From assembly GCA_047967505.1 (NCBI GenBank), contig CM106540.1: a stretch of 64,000 nt of DNA; one strand, given 5' to 3'. The translations under genes were made by a program, and so were the position numbers. Numbering within the stretch: position 1 is the stretch's first letter; each line of letters opens with the position of its first letter. The stretch comes from Dipteris shenzhenensis. Lineage: Eukaryota > Polypodiophyta > Polypodiopsida > Gleicheniales. Below are positions 9,940 to 19,417 of the stretch, one piece after another. The notes below the pieces were generated by a model that did not search any database, had not been told where the DNA came from, and saw nothing but the letters and a program-made list of their open reading frames with translations.

Positions 9940-11140
9940 ATCCCAATTCTCACGATCTGGATGTCCTTTTGCAAGCCCTTGTTGTGCTTTCTTGGGTCTG
10001 TTAAAGAGAATCCATTGTCCCCTCACCTGCTTAAGTATATCAATGTATGGAGATTGTCTCAAGATATTTTGAGACTCCAGGTTTGCCATCTTTGATATCT
10101 CCACACAAAAGCGTGCGGGACAATTCACTACAATCCTCGCCTGGCGGCGGGTGCGGTAGTAGTTCTTTCTTTGGTCCGTGCTGTTATCATCATTAGATGT
10201 GAATATTTTAGCAGCATATATTGAATGTTGTCCAGATAGTATCCAGTAGTGGCACTTGGTTAAATCCTTTTTATCTACCCTTTCCAGGGGCTGCTTTGTT
10301 TTAGGATTGAAAGGCATTAAATCCGCTACAGCAGCAGGAGGCCTAGAGTTATAACCGAAGTCTGCAGCAAGCTTCTCCACATGCTCTTTGTTCAACCCTC
10401 TATATACATAGCTTGAAGGAGCTTTTTGACATCTTGTAACTGGAATTGAAAATGTTGCATGCAACCCGAATGGGTAGTATTTTTCATATTCCACCAAGCC
10501 TGATGGTTTCTTTTGCCCTTTTTTTCCTATGACCTTTCCACTTCACTCCAATTCACTACCACTGCTTCTTTCCACAACTGCTAGCATACCCTCTGGAGGT
10601 GTTCCTTCTTGTGGTACATCAAGTATAGTTAGCTTTCCTTTCTTTGCCCCTTCTCCGCTACCACCTGGTGCTTGAACCACAGTCGATTTTCCTTTCTTTG
10701 TTCCTTCCCCACTATCTTCCCCACTCTTACGCTTCTTTAATGTTGCTGAAACTTTGCGATATGATTCAATGATTGTTGTCACTGTGTCAATTTCATTTCC
10801 ATCAATTGATTCAACACTTATCCAGCCTCTTGAGTGCATGTTGTCATCTACATCAGACTTCATACGAGATGCTTCATAATCGCTGGGATCCAAGAGAAAC
10901 TTCTTATTTTGATTTATAATGATCAACAATCCAATATCTCCCTCTTTTCCAACCACATCTTCAGTGATTTGATGTACCGATCCAACACAAGTGTATGCAC
11001 TTTTATTAGGTAACAAAACAAATAAGTGAACTCGTGTCAACTGTGCTCCCTCAATACTATATATGTCAAAGTACCAAGGTATGCTTTTTTCTGCAAATCC
11101 ACTTACAACTTTCTCAACCTTCTTCACATTTGTGTCTTTC
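9940..11140 (-). CDS. ParB-like domain exon with lysine-rich N-terminal part (one in-frame TGA)
   Basis: One frame runs from an acceptor (TTTTTTTACAG ending at 11141) to the donor at 9939, broken only by TGA at 10543-10545. Downstream of the TGA lies a ParB/sulfiredoxin-like domain: SIPVTRCQKAP, then LNKEHVEKLAADFG, then HYWILSGQHSIYAAKIF (about 10255-10200), which corresponds to the ParB box 'G-(H/Q)-H-R-x-x-A-A'. Upstream of the TGA, about 195 codons hold a folded-looking part (VEKVVSGFAEKSIPWYFD, HLFVLLPNKSAY) and a low-complexity lysine-rich repeat (GEGTKKGKS, GEGAKKGKL). The frame stays open on both sides of the TGA (SGSELE, stop, SGKVIGKKGQKK), so TGA probably replaces a sense codon such as CGA or GGA. 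The first exon(s) would lie in or beyond the tandem array at 11.3 kb and are not visible. Confidence 0.58.
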
Positions 11141-11274
11141 CTGTAAAAAAACCCAAGCAATATACAAACTATCATCTTTATAATCTTTAATGTTAGACAA
11201 AACACATTATCGATAAACATATCTGAAATAGAATCTAGAATCGACACTAGACATAGTAGTAGATTTGGAAAACA

Positions 11275-12455
11275 CTAGATTCTAGGGAGATTTGGTTGCA
11301 CTAGGGAGATTTGGCCGTGCGGCCAAATCTTATGGGATTCTTTTAAAGCACTGGAAGGGGAGGTTTGGATGTGTGGCCAAATCATATGGGCTTCTTTCAA
11401 AGCACCAAAGTTTGGGGAGATTTGGCCTTGTGTCCAGATCTTGTGGGCTTCTTTCAAAGCACTAGGGTCTGAAGAGATTTGGCTGTGCAACCAAATCTTG
11501 CTAGCTTCTTTCAAATCAGTCAAATCTTTCTAGCTTCTTTTAAATCACTTGGGTTTAGGGAGATTTGGCCGTGCGGCCAAATCTTGCTAGCTTCTTTCTA
11601 ATCATGAGGGTCTATGGAGATTTGGTCGTGCAGCCAAATCTTTTCAAAGCACCAGGGTTTGGGGAGATTTGTGTGCGGTCAAATCTTGCTAGCTTCTTTC
11701 CAATGACAAGGGTCTATGGAGATTTGGCTGTGCACCCAATTCTTTTCAAAGCACCAGGTTTAGGGAGATTTGGCCGTGCGGCCAATTCTTTTCAAAGCAC
11801 TAGGTTTAGGGAGATTTGGTCGTGTAGCCAAATCTTTTCAGAGCACCAAGTTTAGGGAGACTTGGCCGTGCGGCCAAATCTTGCTAGCTTCTTTCTAATC
11901 ACGAGGGTCTATGGAGATTTGGCCGTGCAGCCAAATCTTTTCAAAGCACCAGGGTTTGGTGAGATTTGTGTGTGGTCAAATCTTGCTAGCTTCTTTCTAA
12001 TCATAAGGGTCTATGGAGATTTGGCCGTGCGGCCAATTCTTTTCAAAGCATAGGTTTAGGAATATTTGGCCATGTAGCCAAATCTTTTCAAAGCACCAGG
12101 TTTGGGGAGATTTGGCCGTGCAGCCAAATTATTTCAAAGCACCAAGTTTTCAAAGCACTAAGGTTTGGGGAGATTTGGCTACGATGCGAAATCTTTCTAG
12201 CTTTTTATAAGTCACAAGGGTTTAGGGAGATTTGACTGTGCGACTAGCTTCTTTCTCATCACAAGGGTCTTGGGAGATTTGGCCGTGCGGCCAAATCTTT
12301 TCAAAGCAGCAAGATTTGGGGAGATTTGGTTGTGATGCCAAATCTTTCTAGCTTCTTTTAAATCACCTAGGTCTAAAGAGATTTGGCCATGCGGCCAAAT
12401 CTTGCTAGCTTCTTTCTAATCATGAGGGTCTAGGGAGATTTGGCCATGCGGATTT
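11275..12455 (+). repeat. Satellite-like tandem array with palindromic core
   Basis: About 20-23 degenerate units, all in one orientation. Each unit is built on GGGAGATTTGGCCGTGCG followed by GCCAAATCTT, so its core TTTGGCCGTGCGGCCAAA is a near-perfect palindrome with a 2-base centre. Two spacer types alternate: GCTAGCTTCTTTCTAATCAC plus GAGGGTCTAT (unit near 58 bp), and TTTCAAAGCACCAGGTTT (unit near 46 bp). Several units carry broken palindromes (TTTGTGTGCGGTCAAA). Short open frames here simply read through the repeats. The array ends abruptly at the third copia copy. Confidence 0.85.
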
Positions 12456-13124
12456 GGATGTCAAGACAGCTTTCTTGCATGGGGATTTGCATGAGGAAAT
12501 TTACATGGTGTAGCCGGAAGGCTTTGAAGAAAAGGGAAAAGAGCATTTAGTTTGCAAGCTGAAGAAGAGTCTCTATGGGATTCATATAGGTGTACCAACA
12601 TTGCATAGTGATTCCATGAGTGTAGCACGGAATCCGGTCTTTCATGCAAAGACCAAACACATTGAGGTCAGGTACCATTTCGTCAGGGAGATACTTGAGG
12701 ACAAGCGCATAGAGCTTGTCAAGGTTCATATAGATGATAACCCTATAGATATGCTAACAAAGAGTTTACCTAGTGAGTGGTTTGAGTACTCGGGGGGGTC
12801 ACTCATCATATGTAACCCTATCACGTGAGTTCAACAGAAGGATTTTTTTTATTTCTAAAATTTACAGAAATAAATATACATAAGGGACTATTTAAAATAG
12901 GTTTGGAAAAAATTTACAGATTTGTATAGAAAAGGGGTACATTTTATTAATGAAAATTTTTACAGATAAGGGACTTTAAATATAGGCCTTGAACGCACGT
13001 GATATAGAGGGTTTATACATAGTGACCCCCCTGAGTTTGAGTATTGTCGTGTATTGATGGGCATTGGATAGTATGCTCACTGGTTGTTCTCCCTTAAAGG
13101 CACATCGTCCTTTAAGTGGGAGGT
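12456..13124 (+). mobile_element. Deleted copia relic, copy 3 of the window-start family
   Basis: Starts abruptly after the satellite with LDVKTAFLHGDLHEEIYMV, followed by a TAG (near 12510) in place of the Q codon of copy 1, then LVCKLKKSLYG. There the sequence jumps from RT directly to RNase H (GIHIGVPTLHSDSMS), an internal deletion of about 0.85 kb relative to copy 1. RNase H continues to SEWFEY, is split by the MITE at 12789-13034, resumes as FEYCRVLMGIG, and reaches a stop, a polypurine tract and the LTR. Confidence 0.88.
12789..13034. mobile_element. MITE copy A (246 bp, 9-bp target duplication)
   Basis: Terminal inverted repeats TC(G/A)GGGGGGTCACT at the left and its complement AGTGACCCCCC(T)GA at the right enclose an AT-rich, non-coding 0.22 kb. 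The element splits the copia copy-3 RNase H. The 9-bp word GTTTGAGTA is duplicated at 12780-12788 and 13035-13043, and removing the insert restores the copia reading. A 9-bp duplication is typical of Mutator-like elements, so this is probably a MULE-derived MITE. Further copies lie at 17314-17557 and 63647-63901, and a fragment at 61820. Confidence 0.85.
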
Positions 13125-13295
13125 TGTGGGGGTTAAAGGTCACTGTGCCTTTACCCCAGTTATGTACAATACTCAAACACATATATAAATGAATGAAAAA
13201 GAGGATTGGGGTGGTTTTGCACCCACCAAAACTTGTGTGGCTCTCTGTTTCTCTCTCTCCCTCTTCTGTTCTTGCTTCCGTTGAGAGCACTCTCA
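13125..13295 (+). repeat. 171-bp LTR of copia copy 3
   Basis: Same TGTGGGGGTTAAAGG start and CACTCTCA end as the LTR at 2195-2365, preceded by the same purine tract. The two LTRs differ at only a few positions. No 5-bp duplication partner is visible because the 5' part of the element is missing. Confidence 0.83.
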
Positions 13296-13339
13296 GCTAC
13301 CATGCGTCCTACTGAAATCTAGCTCTCACCATGGGTCTT

Positions 13340-14345
13340 TGACACCACTGATCATGAAAATGAACTACTCCTAGGTGCTACGCTCTGCTATTGGCATCTC
13401 AGAGAAAGAGGTGCCACCTTGCTTGTCTTCCTCGAAATCTAGGTTGTTGAAGTCCCCTTCAACAATCCAGGAGTCAACATCCGGAAGACACTTTGATAGC
13501 CTCCTCCAAAAGGCCGGGTAGTGCTGTGTGCATGCTGGGGCATACACGTTCAGGATCCCAATCCTAGACTCTCCCGTCCCAACTCCCATCCAAACTACCT
13601 ATCTTGGAGCTCAACTTGATCGTAAACCTCTAGAGCCAAAGACTATGAGATTGAGATGCAGACCTGCCTGCTCTGTCTTACTATGGGGGACCACTCCTTT
13701 GGACCTCTCCTTGGGAGAAGGTGATGGTGTCATTTGATGTCTGAGGTTGAAAACATGTGCTTCTAAATCAAAAGGATGTCCATTGCCTGCCCTACCATTG
13801 CCCTTTGCAACTCCTTCCAGAGTATCAGGTACTGTGGCTAGCTACGAACACGGTCGTGGAGCCCGTGCACATTCCAACTCACAATGGTCTAGCTCATGAG
13901 GATGGGGTTGTTGGGAACAAGGCTCTCCTATGAGGGTGTGTGTTCCAGAAAGACTGCCTTGTGTGACTTTGTCGGGTGTTTGGAGGGTGAATAGTCCATG
14001 TTTGTGCGGCAATGTACTAGGGTGGATACCAGTTCAATACCGATCTTCCATGCCCACTTCGTCATGAAGGAGACCCTACCCCAAATAGCTCCGCACACTT
14101 CTGGAGGGGCCAGAAGTATGCCTGCTCCACCTTTGCCTCCAGCGGCAATCTGATAACTCCTACCACCAAACCACACACCGGCTCCTCACACGTGAAGCAC
14201 AACTGAAATTTCACCTCCATGCCATGGGCATGCCAAAGGTCTAGTCCCTCTGGCCCCATCCACTCGTCCATCATGCATGATATCTGATCTCCTATAATAG
14301 CATCGAACACCTCTGGGGACCACTTCTCCAACCTTGTGGAGGCAA
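13340..14345 (-). mobile_element. LINE fragment: ORF1-like part and APE endonuclease
   Basis: Minus-strand frames hold the start of an apurinic-type endonuclease (IVSWNVHGLHDRVR, about 13890-13850) and its later part (IGILNVYAP, near 13560, and WIVEGDFNN near 13455), where GDFN is the conserved endonuclease motif. Between them the frame is broken by stops. Upstream, 14331-14062 reads EKWSPEVFDAIIGDQISCMM, similar in style to the gag-like ORF1 of plant LINEs. No RT follows, so it is a truncated relic. A LINE RT 3' part near 61 kb may be the same kind of element but is not contiguous. Confidence 0.72.
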
Positions 14346-14635
14346 ACTCGAATCTCCAAATGGGGTGTATCTAAAATCCCACTTCATTGATCAAACCTCC
14401 CTTTTGGGGCTGTAGTACCATGAGCGTTACCTCCAATGGTAGAGGATATGAGTCTAGAATCTCTAGAAGTCCTGTAGTAAGGGACACATAGGCTGGAGGT
14501 TGGGAGCTGCTGACCAGGAGGACAAGCCCTGTTCCTCAGGATCTCTCCCTAAATGGACCGGCTGCTCCGATGAGGAAGCAGAATGGGGCATCATCTCTCC
14601 CTTGCCTGCTAGCAGGGGTGTCAAGGCGGAAGAAC
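14346..14635. other. Spacer without recognisable gene
   Basis: Mixed-composition sequence between the LINE relic and the purine-rich tract. Short open frames on both strands show no recognisable motif. Confidence 0.4.
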
Positions 14636-14836
14636 CTGTTGCGGAGGTGGAGAGGGGGGAAGTAGGGGAGGGGGGGTATGGATGCGGGGGGCGGAGGGGG
14701 GGGATAGGTGGTGAGAGTGATTAGGGTAGGGGGGCTGCTGGGGGGAACCCTAGAGGGGGAGGGGGAGGGGGAGGGGGAGGCAGAGAGAAAGAGGAGGAGG
14801 GGCTTGGAGGGGGAGGGGGAGGGAGAGGGGAAGAAG
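14636..14836 (+). repeat. Purine-rich G-run tract
   Basis: About 200 bp dominated by GGGGGAGGGGG-type repeats, including five or more consecutive GAGGGG units at 14751-14780 and again after 14800. Many runs of three to eight G lie close together. The proline/serine-rich frame on the complementary strand is an artefact of this composition. Confidence 0.8.
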
Positions 14837-14837
14837 G

Positions 14838-15385
14838 TCATTGAAGCTATATGGGCTTACAACATCGCTCATAAAACATCTACAGGTCACACTCCTTTTG
14901 AGTTGGTATACGGTACTAAGGCAGTTTTACCCCTAGAGATAGAGATTCTAGCCTTGAGATTGGCACAAGAATAGAGGATGACATATCAACATGTAGAGGC
15001 CAGGTTGGTACAACTTGAGAAGTTAGATGAAACTCGATGCCTTGCACTACATCAAACAAAGTTCCAAAAGAATCGACAAAAAGCCTACTTGGATGCTAAA
15101 GTTTGCAAGGGATGGGAAAAACACTTTGCTGAGGGGGATGTTGTGCTATGCTTTGATAACAGATTGGACCACCAAATGGATAAGAAGTTCTTGCCATTGT
15201 GGACTAGTCCATACAAAGTCATCAAGGAACATAGAAATGGGTCTGTACAAGTTCAAGAGCTGCATGAGCCATATATCAAGAAGGTGATCAACAAGCGTTA
15301 TCTCAAAAGCTTCTTTGTGCATGATGGTCCTAGGCATGGAAATGTTGTGCATTCCCTGCCTGGGGGGGGGAACTATCATGGATAA
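14838..15385 (+). mobile_element. Ty3/gypsy integrase C-terminal relic
   Basis: Reads VIEAIWAYNIAHKTSTGHTP then FELVYGTKAVLPLEIE, the typical end of the gypsy integrase catalytic core, then a TAG at 14972-14974. The same frame continues with TYQHVEARLVQLEKLDE through the C-terminal GPY/F-like module (KFLPLWTSPYKVIKEH, then GSVQVQ) to a stop at 15383-15385. Everything upstream (gag, protease, RT, RNase H) is absent; the fragment starts directly after the purine tract. A G9 run at 15362-15370 lies where a polypurine tract is expected. Confidence 0.85.
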
Positions 15386-16380
15386 ATTTGACCAAAGTAA
15401 AAGGCATAAATATGTGTGTGTGCTTGTATGTGTGGCAATAGTATAATAAAATATGGTGTGCATAAGGCCCAGGGTTAAGGTGGCAAGGCATGACCATGTA
15501 CCACCCTTCCACGTAAGAGGACCCATAAGGTGTGTTATACATAATCCATGGTAGTAATAATATAAAATGATAAGGTGGCATGGGTCCTCCATGTACCACC
15601 CCTCCACCTAGGCAGTCCCATGCCTGTATTTAGTGAGATATGGCCCAAGGACAATGGGAAAAGTAATATAAAATAGGTGGAGATGGATATTATATTGGAT
15701 TATTCCCTCCATGTAGGATAGGCCCATGTGGGGGGGGGTGTAGAAAGTCCAAGAATGCAAGTTAAATAATGGGAAAGTAGGATGAGGTGGCAAGATTCCT
15801 TGTGCCAACCCTCCACTTGTCCTCCTAGATGTTTGAATGTATTATAAAATTGGGAAGAGACCAAGGGAGTATCTTAGACTTGGGATATGGGGGTTGATTC
15901 ATGTGGAAAAATGAGGCAAAGGGTTGTCGCACACAATTGAGAGTGCGTAACCGCCTAGCCCACATGGGAGACTCTTCCACACACACCATGCATGTGGGAG
16001 GATGCATTTATTGGGAGAGATCCCCTCTCTTGGCTATAAAAGGAGGGGGCTATTCCTTGATGGGACACGCTCATTCTTGTAAAGCCACCTAGATAGTACT
16101 TTGATTTCTTCCCCCCATCCTTCCTTTCAAATAAAGCATGACCCTCCTCCCTTGATGTCTCCATCTCTACATTCCTCATCCCATTATGTACATGCTCCTC
16201 TTTCCCCTCTCCCTCTCCCCTTGTGCCATAGTCTCCCTCTTCATTCCCACCCCTCTTAATCCCTTTTCCCCACCCATGTTAATGCTTCTCCCCTCACGTT
16301 CCCTTTTCCTATATGGCCCTCGAGCATCGCCATGCCTAGCATCTAGCCTCTTGTCTCGAATTCTTTTCTAGTTAATAGTG
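15371..16380 (+). repeat. Probable 3' LTR-like tail of the gypsy relic
   Basis: About 1 kb of non-coding sequence follows the polypurine-like tract. It contains repeated words (ATGTACCACCC(T/C)TCCAC, CCTCCATGTA), a TATA box (CTATAAAAGG at 16034) and an AATAAA at 16130-16135 about 95 bp later, the arrangement of a U3-R-U5 LTR. I cannot fix the ends because no second copy is in the window. The right edge is guessed from the change in composition. Confidence 0.5.
16034..16135 (+). promoter_or_regulatory. TATA box and AATAAA pair in the gypsy LTR-like tail
   Basis: CTATAAAAGG starts at 16034 and AATAAA stands at 16130-16135. The pair fits an LTR promoter and its poly(A) signal. Confidence 0.45.
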
Positions 16381-16682
16381 GTTTGATTCTATTATTAGAA
16401 GATGAATGGATTTGTAGGATGTGTGGATTTGTTATGGGAAACCAGCACAGTGGTTATTGGGATATACTAAGAACAAGCATGGGAATTACCATTTGGGATT
16501 TACAAAAACAATTTAATAAAACCAACATGGTGGTTGTTTGGGATATACTAAAAAGCAGTCTCAATACAAATTCCATTTTGTAGGACAAGTGGACATATTG
16601 TTTCCCTGCAATGAGACTACATACAATACGATTTTGTTGGCCTCTCCACGTGCAAACCATCCATGATACCTGCACAATTGCA

Positions 16683-17059
16683 ATTCATCATGGATAAGTG
16701 ATGTTGTCCAATCTGCCAAGATGGTTTTGATAGGGCCACAGGATACTATGCCCTCCCTAGTGATCATCGCTTTCACCTTGCCTATCTTGTGAATACTTTA
16801 AAGGCGAGATGTTCATATTCGGCATGCAACACTCCCATGGCATGTGAGTTGTATGACATGCTCAGCATCGGTGCAATGTACTCTCCTGATCTGAGGCTAC
16901 GTAGATTTTTAAACGATAAGGAGAGGAAGAATTTTCTATACAAACAGATATATAATATTAAATTATTTTTTGGGCATGTATTATCTATTTGCAATAATTG
17001 TATCAAAGGTTCGTTACAATGGTGTACTTTCAATTTTGAAGAAACTTGTTTACGATGAT
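16683..17059 (+). pseudogene. RING-finger-like gene fragment
   Basis: An open frame of about 115 codons starts inside CCPICQDGFD, followed by GYYALPSDHRFHLAYL and LKARCSYSACNTPM. The spacing is that of a RING domain (CxxC, then C-x-H-xx-H/C-xx-C, then C...C) with two zinc-binding positions changed (Ser for the third ligand, Tyr for the sixth). The remaining residues are unassigned and the frame ends at two stops near 17058. A further open stretch (17100-17310, YTHAYRQDGAWGDDFLWVLR) may belong to the same broken gene. RING identity is tentative. Confidence 0.35.
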
Positions 17060-17313
17060 AATAGAAATGGATCTTATTCTCATAAAGTGTAATACTTTGT
17101 TTTAGTAGTTGATCATCCTCATGGCGATCATCCTTGCTATACTCATGCTTATCGCCAGGATGGTGCTTGGGGTGATGATTTTTTGTGGGTGCTTCGTGGT
17201 GCTATATTGCCACCATGGGCTACATATTCTACTGGGGGCTCAAAGCACCCACCAACCACCCGTTTTTGCACGAGGTGGCTAGAGAAAAGTTTCTGCTTAA
17301 TTTATTTTGGTCC

Positions 17314-17557
17314 TCGGGGGGGTCACTATGTATAAAACCTCTATATCACGTGTGTTCAAGGCATATTTCTAAAATCCCCTATCTGTAAATTCTTCCTTGA
17401 TAAAATGTACCCTTATTCTATACAAATCTATAATTTTTTCCCAAAACTACTTTAAATGCACCCTTATGTAAATTAATTTTTATTAATTCTACAATTTAAA
17501 AATATCCTCCTGTTGAACTCACCTGATAGAGTTACATATGATGAGTGACCCCCCTGA
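17314..17557. mobile_element. MITE copy B (244 bp, inverted relative to copy A)
   Basis: TCGGGGGGGTCACT at the left and GAGTGACCCCCCTGA at the right; the internal sequence matches copy A in reverse orientation. Flanks TTTTGGTCC and TTTTTTATC are a poor match, so the target duplication has decayed. Confidence 0.78.
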
Positions 17558-18820
17558 TTTTTTATCCTCATCTTGTATGAATATAGCCAATTTTGATAAC
17601 ATCCTATATGCATGTAGCCATCTGTTGGATTATTTTTTTGCTAAGGCAATTTTATATCGATATTTCCATATACTCAATATTGTATGAATATTTCCATGTT
17701 ATGGCCTATTTTTTTTATGGGCTTGATTTGTATGGATAGTGCCAGCACATATTTTGTAACAATAATATTTCTAAATGGCAAACACGCAATCTCCAAGTCA
17801 AATTATTATTGTGAAAAGGCTAACATGCTCCATGTTGAATTGTCATACCTTTGAAGTAAAATTGTTAGAAATGCAATGTTTGTTGAAAATTGTTGAAGTA
17901 ATTAACATGGATGCATTGATTGTTGAAAATCATTGAAGTAATTAATGTGGATGCATTATTATTGTCATACTTTGAAGTGAAATTGTATATGTAATGTCTA
18001 CTCCACTTAAACAGGGTCTACTCCACGAACTTTAATAAGTGATCATAGTTTGCAAATGATAATTTTATAACATCCTTCAAGCAACTTGCAAAACTAGGAA
18101 TAAGTGCAATTGTTGAAGTAATTATTATTGTCATAATTTGAAGTGAAATAAAAACTCAATGTTAGTTTCACCATATGCACCATTTGCAAAATCAGTTTCA
18201 CCATAAGTCAATTCAAAATTAAAAAGGTTATTTACAATGCCTCAAAACAATAATGTTGTACAACAGGCCCCAAAATGGTAGCAACAATAGTTTGCAAGGC
18301 CTAATATCTTAGTCCCTTGCATTTTGAAATTTGTCTATGCACATCACCCAAGAAATGCAATCTCATTCTTGAGCGAGAGCCAATGTATATTTGATGGCAA
18401 ACATTACATCTCCACCAGCTGCCGTCTAGCATCGTAACATTATTCTCCACTTTTGCAACAACTTCAACTACATCTATAGACTGTGTTGTTATCTCAACAT
18501 CAATACTAGAAGGTGGCTACAAGATGGCGGCTACTCTTTGTGCACCATCACCTCTGCATCGTGGCATTGTCCTATTAAGATCTCCCACGAAGTGCCAAAA
18601 CATCCTCGCCGATGAGCCTCAAAATTCACAGATATCACATCTCCAATGATTTCATGCTATTATTATAACGTAGTTGCGTGTTGCTGTTGAGCCAGCATTC
18701 CTCTCTAGAGCCATTAAGTGCTGTCAAATTAAGAAGTGCAGTTAATTAATTGTGTTCATAATCATCACAAACTTTTAAACCCTTTGAAATGCATTTTCGT
18801 CGTAACTTCCAACATGTGAG
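17558..18820. other. AT-rich spacer, no gene
   Basis: No credible coding frame. A ~50-bp word with TGTTGAAAATTGTTGAAGTA and ATTAACATGGATGCATT is duplicated at about 17880-17960, and parts recur near 18110. Confidence 0.5.
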
Positions 18821-19078
18821 TACTCCATGCAAGCTTGCTAGACCGAGAGAGAGAGAAATCATCCAACTATCTTGCCCCACCTCGATGTGATTGGATGATT
18901 GTAAACGTGACAATCTACCTGTTAAAACAGGTGTGGGATGGAAAATCGCGTTTTCCCACATCCTTCTCCCTCCTCAGTAAGCATCTATTTGCACCATGAT
19001 CATCCGCAACATCATGCTCTATTGATGGATGTCGGCATTTTACCCACACCGGTGCAATAGCTAGCATCACTTACACAA
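18821..19078. repeat. Long direct repeat, left copy (258 bp)
   Basis: Runs from TACTCCATGCAAGCTTGCTA to CATCACTTACACAA and matches 21113-21369 in the same orientation at roughly 85% by eye. The two copies bracket the hAT relic. Confidence 0.8.
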
Positions 19079-19138
19079 ATACATAAATGTTGCAAGAAAT
19101 TGGACAATACTTTCCAATTTTGAACATGGAAATAAAAC

Positions 19139-19380
19139 AATTGTAATACCATCTAAATGCATTAGCATTACTTCCACTTGGTACATGACGTCAATCAACA
19201 AAATTTTTAATAGCACAATATTTATTAAGTCAAAATCTAAGCATGATTGTAATACCATCTAAATGCTTTAGCATAACTTCCAATTGGTATGACATCAATC
19301 AACAAAATTGTTATGATGTCAACCAACAAAATTTTAAATAGCACAATATTTAATAGGTCAAAATGTAAGCACGATTAGTA
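19139..19380. repeat. Two tandem copies of a ~110-bp unit
   Basis: TTGTAATACCATCTAAATGC, then GCATTACTTCC and TCAATCAACAAAAT, recurs about 107 bp later with small changes, including a short internal duplication of the ATCAACAAAAT part. Confidence 0.65.
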
Positions 19381-19417
19381 GTGTCTATAGTATCTCAAGA
19401 ATACGAATGATTGCTCA

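Noticed and set aside
5534-11140. Bacterial contamination or phage island, suggested by the ParB/methyltransferase-like domains
   Set aside because: The exons are bounded by GT-AG sites, one intron restores frame exactly, composition is AT-rich like the surroundings, and the locus sits between plant copia elements and a plant satellite.
11565-12210. Three 60-95 codon plus-strand frames
   Set aside because: Read-through of the tandem array; the repeated residues mirror the DNA unit.
11275-12455. CRISPR-like array (regular repeat with palindrome)
   Set aside because: Units are degenerate, spacers belong to only two recurring types, there are no cas genes, and the setting is a plant nuclear genome.
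14536-14841. Proline/serine-rich 101-codon minus-strand frame
   Set aside because: Complement of the G-run tract; composition artefact.
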